Positions 23,357-32,549 of a stretch of DNA of 64,000 nt are shown here, in pieces. The position numbers and the translations under genes were made by a program. Source of the DNA: Siderastrea radians (taxonomy: Eukaryota > Cnidaria > Anthozoa > Scleractinia > Rhizangiidae); assembly GCA_964017195.1 (NCBI GenBank), contig OZ024895.1, positions 18,379,034 to 18,443,033 on the forward strand, read 5' to 3'. The first letter of the stretch is position 1. Each line of letters begins with the position of its first letter. The notes below the pieces were generated by a model that was given only the letters and a program-made list of their open reading frames with translations, ran no database searches and had not been told where the DNA came from.

Positions 23357-24362
23357 TTATATAATTAGTAATAATTTTTTCTTTTCCTTTTCATTTATTA
23401 TACCGAGTTCAACAAGTGAATCAAGCAGATAAAATACCTGTTTTTTAAGTTTTATCGAGTTGTGTCCTGCTTTTATTATTCCTAAACTTAAATGAAGTTG
23501 GTCGATTATTTTTTCAGCTTCATCAGAGATGCCACTTCCTTCGGTTTCCCCCCAATCCTGTTCAGAATAGTCATCTTCATTGTCCGAATACTCAACATAA
23601 GGTCTTCGGCTCGTGACAGCTTTTTCAAGAGGAGTTTTGGTGATTTCTCTTTTTTCCGGTTTTAATTTTTCAGGTGGTTTTAACTTCATCTTCCCTTCTT
23701 GTAATTGTGTCAATAAGGGTTGTTTTCTTTTAAGTAGCTTTTCTGTATGTTCTCGATGTGCTTTAATGGTTTCGAGTTTGTATTCCTCTTCTTTTCGTTT
23801 TTCTATATCATATCCATAATATTTTGATTCTTTACTTTTTACTTTGTAAGTTGGGTCATCTCCATATCTGGAAAGTATAGTTCTTACATTTCTAAGCCGG
23901 TTTGATATTTCTTTTTTTGTTTCATCTTTGGAAGATCCTGGCATAACAATTTCTTCCATCAAAGGTGGAGGTGGTAATGGAAGATCATCAAATTCTTGAT
24001 ATGGGGGTGGTTGTGATGTTGGTACTATAGGTGTTGTGGTTGTTGTTGGTGTTGTTGGTGGTGGTGATGGTTCTGGTGATGGTGCATCCGGTCTGAATTC
24101 ATAATCAGAAGGGTCGGTTCTGTCAAATTCATCCATTGTGTAATCAGGAACTTCCTGCTCCTCTTCTTCTTCTTCTTCTTCTTCTACATTGTCGCTGCTC
24201 TTTTCATCGTCTTTTTGTAATTGGTTTAAAAAACTCTTCTCCTGAAAGCTGACTAAACTCTTTGTTAATTTTATCCATTTTGAATTTTTGGTGAATTTCT
24301 TCTGTTTGTTTATCTAGCTTCGATTTTTCTTCAGCCAACTGGCCCCATTTTTTCACTGACAT
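23357..24362 (-). pseudogene. Acidic, proline-rich coiled-coil protein of the Polinton
   Basis: The intact part (ATG at 24136, 259 residues) has an acidic start, a proline/threonine-rich linker, a charged coiled-coil region (KRKEEEYKLETIKAHREH), a second acidic patch (YSDNEDDYSEQDWGETEG) and a lysine-rich end. The same frame extends upstream through a run of eight glutamates. A one-base slip in a T6 run near 24233 separates it from a 52-codon piece starting at ATG 24362 (MSVKKWGQLAEEKSKLDKQ). I read these as one gene. The function is unknown; scaffold or core roles are possible for such disordered viral proteins. It lies head-to-head with the ATPase gene, 32 bases apart. Confidence 0.65.
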
Positions 24363-24394
24363 ATTTCCAGCGTGAATATATAGAAGCAAAAAAA
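24363..24394. promoter_or_regulatory. Short divergent promoter region
   Basis: Only 32 bases separate the minus-strand acidic-protein start from the plus-strand ATPase start. They include gaatatata and a run of seven A. The two genes probably share this AT-rich control segment. No defined motif beyond AT-richness was seen. Confidence 0.35.
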
Positions 24395-25038
24395 ATGAAG
24401 CTTTTGAATCTTGACCAAGGTTCTTCCAAGAATAACTACAAGCAAGGCCATCCTTGCATGCCAGCAGATGTTTTCCGTATGCTAATTTGTGGACCCAGTA
24501 ATTCTGGCAAAACAAACATATTAAAGAATATGATTTATTTTTTGTTGGAGTTTGATAAAATCTACTTATTTTCAAAAAACCTGCACCAGAAAAATACCAG
24601 ACTCTTTTGCAGGACTTTGCTGAGCAAATCAACCCCAAGGTTGGTTATGAAGTTATTGAGGCTTACGGTGATGAAATCATTCCACTCGAAGAGCTTCCGG
24701 TGGACAACCAAAAAATTGTTGTTTTCGATGATCTTGTTTGTGAAAGCAACCAAAACAGCATCATTAATTATTTCATCAACGAGCGGCACAGAAAATGCTG
24801 CGTTATTTACCTCACTCAAACCTTCTACAAGGTACCGAAAAACATCCGTGATAACTGCAGCCATTTTTGTATTTTAAAGTTTCGTCCAAGAGAAAACAAA
24901 CGGATTGCAGATGAGCTAGGTGTGGATTGTGATATTTTAGAACGAGCCACCGATGAAAACTATTCTTTCTTTTACTATGACAAACCTCGAAAATTAATGA
25001 AAAAAAATTCGATGAAGATATATAATGGGGTATATTAA
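24395..25038 (+). pseudogene. FtsK/HerA-type genome-packaging ATPase (one frameshift)
   Basis: The enzyme would pump DNA into capsids. Walker A is ICGPSNSGKTN (about residue 31 onward), followed by LLEFDKIYLFSKN. After a frameshift near 24592 come EVIEAYGDEIIP and Walker B KIVVFDDLVCE. The sensor-like RHRKCCVIYLTQTFYKVP and a C-terminal basic tail follow. All expected motifs are present. The first frame continues past the break to 24877 with unrelated residues. The stop at 25036 overlaps the fibre open frame that begins just upstream. Total length of about 214 codons is right for Polinton ATPases, so this gene is only one indel from intact. Confidence 0.93.
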
Positions 25039-26800
25039 CAGCCAAATAAGTGGAACTAGTCAAACGATGAGTGAAAGTGAAAAAGTGGGTCCTCCTGGTC
25101 CCGAGGGTCCTCCTGGGCCGAAGGGTGACAAAGGCCCAGCGGGACCACAAGGTCCTTATGGACCGAGGGGTGAAAAAGGTCCCACGGGACCACAAGTTCA
25201 GAAGGGGGCACAAGGACCACAGAGTTTAAAAGGCGACAAAGGCGACAAAGGTGATAAAGGCGATAAAGGCGATAAAGGCGATAAAGGTGACAAAGGTGAT
25301 AAAGGTGATCGTGGACCTCAGGGTAGTGCAAGCGGTTCTGCTGATATTGACATGCAAAATAAGTACGATACTTTGCGATTAAAAAGCAACCCTTATCCTA
25401 TCCACGGTGAACTGACAAAGGTAATAAACTATCAGGACACGAGAAATATCTTTCTTTCAAAAAAGGAAGGCAGAAAAATGGAAGCAAGCATTGATATGAA
25501 CAATAACACAATCTACAACGTAAAAGAGCCAGAACAAGTAGATCAAGCCACAAACAAAAAGTATGTCGATAATGAGCTTGTGAAATAATTGGATAAAAAC
25601 GTTAATATTGATATGAAAAATACATCAATTATCAATCTTAATCTTCCGTCAAATAAAAGAGACGCCGCATTTGTCGAGTTTGTTAACTACAGAATTGATG
25701 ACATAACACATAAAAAATTTCTCAGATTTGATGGCACTAACAGTATGACTGGAGACTTGAACTTAAATAATAATAAAATTGTCAACTTACGCACCGATGG
25801 CAAAGATCTGAAATCAGCAGTTAATGTTGATTTTATGCAAAATGAAATAACATCTTTGTCAGATCTTGTCAGTCAAACAATTCATGAATCCCATATCACT
25901 AGCTCGACAAATAAAAAGGACGTCTTCAGATACTTAATGGAAGACACTGATGAATCTTCGAGTAAAAATAATATTGAGGTTTTGGGCATCAACAATTTTT
26001 CCGATTCTTCTCATCAAATAAATAAAAAAGCTTACTTTCTCAAACTCCTGTTTAAAAAAAGCTCACCCAACCAGTACCAGTCACGCCTCGGTTTTAACCT
26101 CCATCCACTTCTGGTCGGTTACTACACGATGGTTGTGGAATGGTTTCCACCAGAAATGACTGAGGTGAGTGTAACACCACAAGCAACGACGATTTCAATT
26201 TCAAATTATTCAACCAAAACATTCGAGAAGTACACCAAAACAGTTATCCATTTTCATAGATGGAATAGCTCACCCCCGCAATACCTATATCTCGATCTGC
26301 ACGGTACGGTCCGTAATCCATCATTGATAACAATTGGTCATCTAATTGTTTATGGTGTTAAAGAAATAATTTCAAACGTTGATCCAAGTGTCTATGACAC
26401 CGCTTTTGTTATTGAAAATGGACAAATGGTAATGCAAACAGATTTGTCTTTAAACGGTCATAATTTGAGTGGTTCCGTTCATCGCATAAATGGTTTTGTA
26501 GATACGAAACAGGGTTTTAGATTTTTATTAAATGGTTGTGATGAAATAATTATGAATCAAAATAATTTTAAAAAATTAATATATTCAAGCCAAAAAGATA
26601 ATTATACACCTATTTCCTTACAGATAAAGCATACAACCCCCTCATCATCACATATTGGAAAAATTTTTCATTCAACCGAAACAACTAAAACACAGACAAT
26701 TTCTATTGATAAAAGGTTTGAGTATTGTTGTACAATGTTCATAGACCTGAATTCACCTGCGAAAGATGAAAAAAATTTTTTGTTGCTTGAATATATATAG
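25025..26800 (+). pseudogene. Collagen-repeat fibre protein (one in-frame stop)
   Basis: The N-terminal third has about 30 Gly-X-Y triplets (GPPGPEGPPGPKGDKGPAGP; then nine GDK triplets in a row), which should form a rigid triple-helical shaft. Next come tail-fibre-like modules (IDMNNNTIYNVKEP, ATNKKYVDNELVK, MTGDLNLNNNKIVNLR) known from phage and giant-virus fibres. A beta-rich C-terminal head of about 280 residues follows. TAA at 25586-25588 interrupts the single frame of 592 codons. A likelier start than 25025 is ATG 25067 (MSESEKVGPPG), since the first one lies inside the ATPase gene. The gene is directly downstream of the ATPase. It probably made a trimeric spike or receptor-binding fibre; this is inference from architecture. 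Confidence 0.82.
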
Positions 26801-26832
26801 TATCACAAACATTTTTTATATTATGTAGCACA

Positions 26833-27317
26833 ATGCAGAATATATACGAATTCAACCATATCGACCAAACACTTTCTAAAGAGAAGATTAAAAAAATGAA
26901 AGATTTTTATGCTTATTACCACAAGAAACATTATGGTTATGAAAAGCTGTACCGCAGTTTTCGACGAAAAAAATTTTTTGTAATCTTTCAGCTGGCAAAT
27001 TAATTATTAGTGCCGCAGTTGCCGGAGGAATTACGTTGAACCCTGCTGTCATGGCAACTTTAACTGGTGTTGGTCTTCTTTTAAAAACAGTGGCAAGCTT
27101 TAAGAAATACGATAAGAAAACAGAACAAGCAAATTTTGCCCGTATCGAATACCAAAAAATCCTTGATGAGATTCGCTTTTACCTCAGAGGCGAAGCTTTC
27201 AACGAAAAGGTTTTTCTTGATAGATTGAAAATGATAGATAATTTCGTCACTGATCATTGTATGGAGATTCCGCCATCTATTTCTAAAAAGTATGAAAAAA
27301 CATTCGCTCAGTTGTAG
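26833..27317 (+). pseudogene. Small membrane protein of the Polinton (frameshifted)
   Basis: ATG 26833 opens a charged, tyrosine-rich N-terminus (DFYAYYHKKHYGYEKLYRSF). A one-base slip in the A7T6 run near 26972-26982 shifts the frame. The continuation has a hydrophobic hairpin (LIISAAVAGGITLNPAVMAT, then LTGVGLLLKTVASF) and a helical charged tail ending KKYEKTFAQL at TAG 27315. I see one gene of about 161 residues with two potential membrane spans. It resembles an uncharacterised protein often found in cnidarian Polintons. It lies 30 bases after the fibre gene, so they may be co-transcribed. Confidence 0.62.
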
Positions 27318-27347
27318 ATTTTCAAAGTAATTATATACGCTTACAAA

Positions 27348-27512
27348 ATGATGGCAACTTTGCAAGCTATTTGTTATTGGTTTTTTGAACTTCTTTCACC
27401 GACCGAAATTAAGCAAATAAGATTCATTACTCGTGAGTGTGTTTCAAAAATATTGTTACCAACTCGTGATGAAGATGGCTACCCAATTTCAGGCTATGAT
27501 GTGGTTCCATAA
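27348..27512 (+). CDS. 54-residue open frame between membrane and OB-like genes
   Basis: An ATGATG start at 27348 and TAA at 27510 give an intact 54-codon frame (MMATLQAICYWFFELLSPTE, then LPTRDEDGYPISGYDVVP). The N-terminus is an amphipathic or short membrane-associated helix and the end is polar. It is preceded by an AT-rich leader (attatatacgctta). No family is recognised. The tight spacing and lack of lesions suggest a real small gene, but a frame this short can occur by chance. Confidence 0.45.
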   Translation: MMATLQAICYWFFELLSPTEIKQIRFITRECVSKILLPTRDEDGYPISGYDVVP

Positions 27513-27582
27513 TACGATTTTTTCCTCATAAAGTTTCTCCTCGAGCAGAAAAAGAACATCTAATTAAACAAATGTATATTCA

Positions 27583-27912
27583 ATGTATCTTACTATGGAT
27601 GTCTATACAGATCAACAAACGATCATACAAGACTGGCCAACAGAGGAAAGTTTTGAAAGAAAAGAAATTTTAAAATGGCAGGATATTCCAGACGCTATTT
27701 ACAAAATTAAAAAAGTTAAACATAGAAAAGGTAAATTTGGGAATTCCGCTATTTTAACTTTAGAAACAAAGAATGGAAATGATTTTTGTGTGTGGGCCCC
27801 TAAACGTCTTGCAGAAGACCTGTTGGAAGGTGATTATTATCAATTTGTTTACAAAATAGGTCTCAAAACGTCTCCTGACGACAATGAATATTTTGATTAT
27901 GAATTAATGTAA
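27583..27912 (+). CDS. OB-fold-like single-stranded DNA-binding candidate
   Basis: An intact 109-residue frame. After an acidic start, the core LKWQDIPDAIYKIKKVKHRK, SAILTLETKNGNDFCVWAPK and YYQFVYKIGLKTS looks like a five-stranded OB barrel. The layout (strand, KxGKxG turn, strand, VWAPKRL) resembles small SSB-like proteins common in animal Polintons and in repeat-borne genes. It may coat DNA during protein-primed replication. A second in-frame ATG lies at 27595. The assignment is by pattern only. Confidence 0.6.
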   Translation: MYLTMDVYTDQQTIIQDWPTEESFERKEILKWQDIPDAIYKIKKVKHRKGKFGNSAILTLETKNGNDFCVWAPKRLAEDLLEGDYYQFVYKIGLKTSPDDNEYFDYELM

Positions 27913-28041
27913 ACAACAGACACCACCATTATAGTTAAGCAATAGCGTCTGCATTCCTGAAGGCTTGAAAGTTTTAAGAAATAAAAAAAAATATGTGTTC
28001 TGTTTTTTTTGTTCTGCAGACGCGACCGTGCGAAAGAATAT

Positions 28042-28521
28042 TTAATCATCCTCTTCCCAAAAACGAATAAATTCTTCGTTGTATCGTAAGTTGATATGAT
28101 GAATAACTCCATTTTCATAACAAATTGAACATACCCCGGTTGATTCAGTACCCATATCATAAAGATTACTAAAAGTTTTTACATTTACGATTCGTTGACG
28201 CTCTTCACAAAACGGCGCATTGAGAATATCCTCATGAATTTCTTTCCAACCTCTTACTAATTCTTTATATGCGCTGTGCCAGTCGTAAGTATCAGAGCAA
28301 ATCTTTACTAAAGGTATATTCTCGATCGGAGGAGTGTACAACAGTTTATGTTTGATTCCTTCTTTAAAACAGGGGTAACAAAGCCCTTCCCAGAGGCAGT
28401 TATTATACTCCAAGCATATTATTATACGCACAAGTTGCTGCCTGTTATGACAGAAAGGTTGTTTTAATAACTCATTGTGTACCTCTTTCCAACCAAAAGC
28501 TGTTTGTTGCCTTATTTTCAT
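28042..28521 (-). CDS. Internally duplicated cysteine/histidine protein
   Basis: An intact 159-residue frame built of two similar halves. Half one has GWKEVHNELLKQPFCHNRQQ and GLCYPCFKEGIKHKL; half two has GWKEIHEDILNAPFCEERQR and GVCSICYENGVIHHI. Each half therefore carries an isolated cysteine followed about 30 residues later by CxxC and a histidine, plausible for zinc binding. The function is unknown. It is the last gene before the right edge and is transcribed toward the OB-like gene. The absence of lesions contrasts with the capsid genes. Confidence 0.65.
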   Translation of the reverse strand: MKIRQQTAFGWKEVHNELLKQPFCHNRQQLVRIIICLEYNNCLWEGLCYPCFKEGIKHKLLYTPPIENIPLVKICSDTYDWHSAYKELVRGWKEIHEDILNAPFCEERQRIVNVKTFSNLYDMGTESTGVCSICYENGVIHHINLRYNEEFIRFWEEDD

Positions 28522-28674
28522 GGTAAGATATGTAATGCTCTAATTGAGAAACTTTTGATATGATACAAGATTTGTGATTATCTAATTCAAAGAATTTTTC
28601 AAAATAATATGAAATTTTTCGTTTTAATGTTTTCTTCTTTTTTGAATGCTGGGTGGTTTATTTATGTTATTAAT

Positions 28675-28852
28675 TAGTATATGGTGGATTAAACAAATAC
28701 TACCTGGTCCTCAGGCTTTTATTTTCGTATTTTAAAGCTCCCAACATAATAAACAAGCGAGCAAAGGAGCTTGTTTATTATGGTGGGGGGTTTAAAATAC
28801 GAAAATAAACGGCTGAGGACCAGGTGGTATTTGTTTAATCCACCATATACTA
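28675..28852. repeat. 178-bp near-palindrome just right of the Polinton genes
   Basis: The arms 28675-28757 and 28770-28852 are reverse complements with few mismatches (tagtatatggtggattaaac... against ...gtttaatccaccatatacta), separated by a 12-base spacer. It begins (T)AGTATATGG and ends CCATATACT(A). Polinton termini conventionally start AG and end CT, so it could be a remnant of the right end. It could also be an unrelated palindromic MITE; no target duplication is visible around it. Confidence 0.85.
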
Positions 28853-28960
28853 CTGTATGAACAGAAGAGAAACCGAGTTAATCATATAAGCTCCGGCCGG
28901 TGTGGCTCGTGAGCGACATTACTTATATGAAGACAAGAGGAACAGACACACTCATTTTTC

Positions 28961-31900
28961 CACAGGCGTCCCAAACTCACGATTCGAGAAATCGATCGAA
29001 TAAATGACTTATGTAAGCGTATGAATGATTTATGTAAGCGTATGAGTGATTTATGTAAGCGCATCGAGTGGGACGTGATTACTTGAAGTGCGCGGTGTTG
29101 TGTTACAATTTAGGCCGTTGGAAATTTGAGCGCTCTATAAGACTTTGTATGGAGTTTAAAATAACGTGGAATAAAAGCGCTCGACGAAATAAAATTTTAC
29201 CTTCTTCTCAATAAAATAAGAAAATGTACTCACCTTTCTTGATTTCTGTTGTCCTTTTGGGCTATTTCATCGTTTTGGGGGGGTTTTGAGGTTTTTGTCG
29301 TAGCCTTCATAAGACGAAGTCAAGGCTGGACAGAGCCATTTCGAACGAGCCGTGCCGCGAGGCCGTTTTCTCGCCAGAATTCGAATCCACGGCTTGATTT
29401 TCCCTTCGACGTAAAGAAGGAAAGTTCATTTTTCTCCTCGTCTGGTCAGCTTGGAAAAAACTTCATCCTTTCCGCTCCAATTCGAACGATTTATGCATCA
29501 CTACTGGAGCTTTCAGCTTTCCTGAGCACCTTGTTCCCGTCTTTTCGACTACGGCACAGTTGGAAATCAAACTTTGCGACCGCTCCAGCGTGGCAACTGC
29601 GACTGACCGGACGGGCGCACAGTCAAAATTTCCCATTAAAAATCTTACTCTTTCCCTACGACCCCACGGGAGCATTTTGACGCCCTTTTGTAATGTAAGA
29701 CCAATCGCGTGACAGATAAAGCGAAAGCAGGAAAATCGAATTCAAAAACCGTTTCTTTGCGCTCGGAAATTGTTTGTAATCTACTCTTCATGCAATGGAT
29801 ATACATTATTTTCTGTTTAAATGGACATTAGTTGTCATTGTCATGCTTTGTCATGTTTTATTTGCTAAATGCGTCGGCCTGTTGTAATTATTGATGCTAG
29901 CACGCCGCAATGGAAATCCCTGGCTCGTTGTCATTTTGTGCATTAGAGCGGTTTTCAATTGAGTGTCGAAAGTAATTCGTGTTTTGCTTTGGTTTTGCTT
30001 TACTTCGCTCTGTGATTGGTTAAAACCTTTCGCGCCACTTTCTCGACCAATCAGGAGTAAAACTCAAACCAATCAGTCGCGACTTGCTCGCGCTCGCACG
30101 CGTTTTCCCGCGCTTGACGCCAGTAACATGTACTTGCTTCGAGTTCTGATTGGTTCATTGGGTAATTTGTTTTTGTTGTGATTGGCTGGGGTAATTACTT
30201 TGGTTTTGGTTTTACGACACTCATTTGAAAAGCGCTCTAACGTTAGAAATTGCCTTTTATGCAGTTTTCACAGGAAGTCCCGGTAAATGCCCGGGTTGAT
30301 GGTAAGCTGACGATTCTAAAGCCTCGTTGTTTGCGATTTATTATTATCTGAACGGTTTACTTCAATTAAAAGTGAGAAAAATCGTCTTGCGGACTCATAT
30401 CCGTTTCTTTGCGCCGTGTTTGTAATTACTCTGCGATGGATATACAGTATCTCACTTTATATCGACATTAATTGTCATCATTTATCTTTTTTCTATTTGG
30501 AAAATTCGTCGGTATATTGCCATTTTTGCCGCAAGTTCGATTGGTATACGGTAATCCTTAGTTTGTTATCATTTTAAGCATCCAAAATAGAAATCGCTAC
30601 TTTTTAATGAAGTTTTTCACAGGAACTTCCCAGAAATGGTTAATTGTTTTGGTATTTCGACTTGCCGTTTTACGATGGTAATCATAAAGCTCTATTGTTA
30701 TCAGAACGGGTTACATCAATTAGAGGTGAGAAAAATTTAGGTGCAAACTAAAACTCAAACATTTCGTGGCAATCAGAACACAAACTTCGGATCAGGGAAA
30801 ATTTTGTCTTTAATTTCTATTTAATGGTTGTCAGTGGTAGTCGAAAAATGTAAGGGTCAACACTACAATGAGCGTTTTAACACCGGGTCAAGCACAGATT
30901 GTGAGTGTGGCTTCTAGAGGCCATACAAACACGGCGCAAAGAAACGGATACGAGTTCGCAAGACGATTTTTCTCACCTTTAATTGATGTAAACCGTTCAG
31001 ATAATAATAGATCGCAAACAACGAGGCTTTAGAATCGTCAGCTTACCACCAACCCGGGCATTTACCGGGACTTCCTGTGAAAACTGCATAAAAAAGCAAT
31101 TTCTAACGTTAATGCACAAAATGACAACGAGCCAGGGATTTCCATTGCGGCGTGCTAGCATCAATAATTACAACAGGCCGACGCATTTAGCAAATAAAAC
31201 ATGACAAAGCATGACAATGACAACTAATGTCCATTTAAACGGAAAATAATGTATATCCATTGCATGAAGAGTAGATTACAAACAATTTCCGAGCGCAAAG
31301 AAACGGTTTTTGAATTCGATTTTCCTGTTTTCGCTTTATCTGTCACGCGATTGGTCTTACATTACAAAAGAGCGTCAAAATGCTCCCGTGGGGTCGTAGG
31401 GAAAGAGTAAGATTTTTAATGGGAAATTTTGACTGTGCACTCGTCCGGTCAGTCGCAGTTGTCACACTGGAGTGGTCGCAAAGTTTGATTTCCAACTGTG
31501 CCGTAGTCGAAAAGACGGGAACAAGGTGCTCAGGAAAGCTGAAAGCTCCAGTAGTGATGCATAAATCATTCGAATTGGAGCGGAAAGGATGAAGTTCTTT
31601 CCAAGCTGAGCAGACGAGGAGAAAAATGAAGTTTCCTTCTTTACGTCGGAAGGGAAAATCAAGCCGCGGATTCGAATTCTGGCGAGAAAACGGCCTCGCG
31701 GCACGGCTCGTTAGAAATGGCTCTGTCCAGCCTTGACTTCGTCTTATGAAGGCTACGACAAAAACCTCAAACCCCCCCCCCCCCCAAAAAAAAAAAAACG
31801 ATGAAATAGCCCAAAAGGACAACAGAAATCAAGAAAGGTGAGTACATTTTCTTTATTTTATTGAAAAGAAGGTAAAATTTTATTTCGTCGAGCGCTTTTA

Positions 31901-32111
31901 TTCCACGTTATTTTAAACTCCATACAAAGTCTTATAGAGCGCTCAAATTTCCAACGGCCTAAATTGTAACACAACACCGCGCACTTCAAGTAGTCACGTC
32001 CCACTCGATACGCTTACATAAATCACTCATACGCTAACATAGATCATTCATACGCTTACGTAAATCATTTATTCGATCGATTTCTCGAATCGTGAGTTTG
32101 GGACGCCTGTG
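28961..32111. mobile_element. Foldback-type transposon, 3.15 kb, 7-bp TSD
   Basis: Two long inverted arms (about 28961-30428 and 30924-32111) start CACAGGCGTCCCAAACTCAC and end with its complement. They are flanked by perfect 7-bp repeats ATTTTTC at 28954-28960 and 32112-32118. Near each tip are three copies of a 21-bp subrepeat (gatttatgtaagcgtatgaa), a hallmark of foldback elements. The centre (about 30413-30745) is a diverged direct copy of the inner left arm. Foldbacks such as Galileo in the P superfamily also leave 7-bp duplications, but no transposase is present. The two mirrored open frames (29249-29680 plus, 31343-31822 minus) lie in the arms and look non-coding. Confidence 0.92.
29946..30237. 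mobile_element. 292-bp MITE nested in the left foldback arm
   Basis: The ends GAGCGGTTTTCAATTGAGTG and the complement of GAGCGCTTTTCAAATGAGTG form 23-bp inverted repeats, flanked by TA at 29944 and 30238. The other foldback arm retains the empty site (gcat-TA-acg in complement, near 31110). This proves the insertion happened after the foldback formed and that TA was duplicated. The interior contains several ATTGGTT/AACCAAT motifs. Tc1/mariner-type non-autonomous element. Confidence 0.92.
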
Positions 32112-32118
32112 ATTTTTC

Positions 32119-32540
32119 GTACCTGAATTTTACTAGGAATCACTGCGGTATAAGCGTTAGCGCTAGCACTTGGAAATGGAAAACTTTTGACGGTTGGGGT
32201 TATGCTTGCATTGAGCCTGTTTTCAAGTTAACATAAGCGCTGTCATACTTTTATTTGTGCGTGCGTGTCGATTGAAAAGCAATCTTAAATGAATGAGCTG
32301 CACAAAAATACACGTAAAATGGAAGGAACTTGGGCCCAATACAAATACAAAAGAGAGGGGTACATGATGAAATTGACCCCTCACTTACTTTTCCCTAAAG
32401 CCTGGTTGATGTTATGCATAATGTTGCTATAGAAGGTCGGTGAAGTATGATCGTCCGGGTGAGCTGGCGTACTCCTGAGAATGACTGTTGGTGGTGACAT
32501 TGTACTGAAGTTTTGACAAACTGAGCGGAAGTCATCACCA
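32119..32540. other. Intergenic, nothing recognised
   Basis: About 420 bases between two transposons with no gene or repeat that I can identify. Confidence 0.5.
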
Positions 32541-32549
32541 GCAATATCA

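Noticed and set aside
25056..25331. Minus-strand open frame rich in His/Leu/Tyr
   Set aside because: Antisense reading of the GDK collagen triplets.
29249..29680. Open frame of 143 codons in the left foldback arm, mirrored at 31343-31822
   Set aside because: It exists in both inverted arms only because the arms are copies. It is serine/arginine/phenylalanine-rich, has no motif, and the copies differ by frame-changing length variation in a poly-C/poly-A run.
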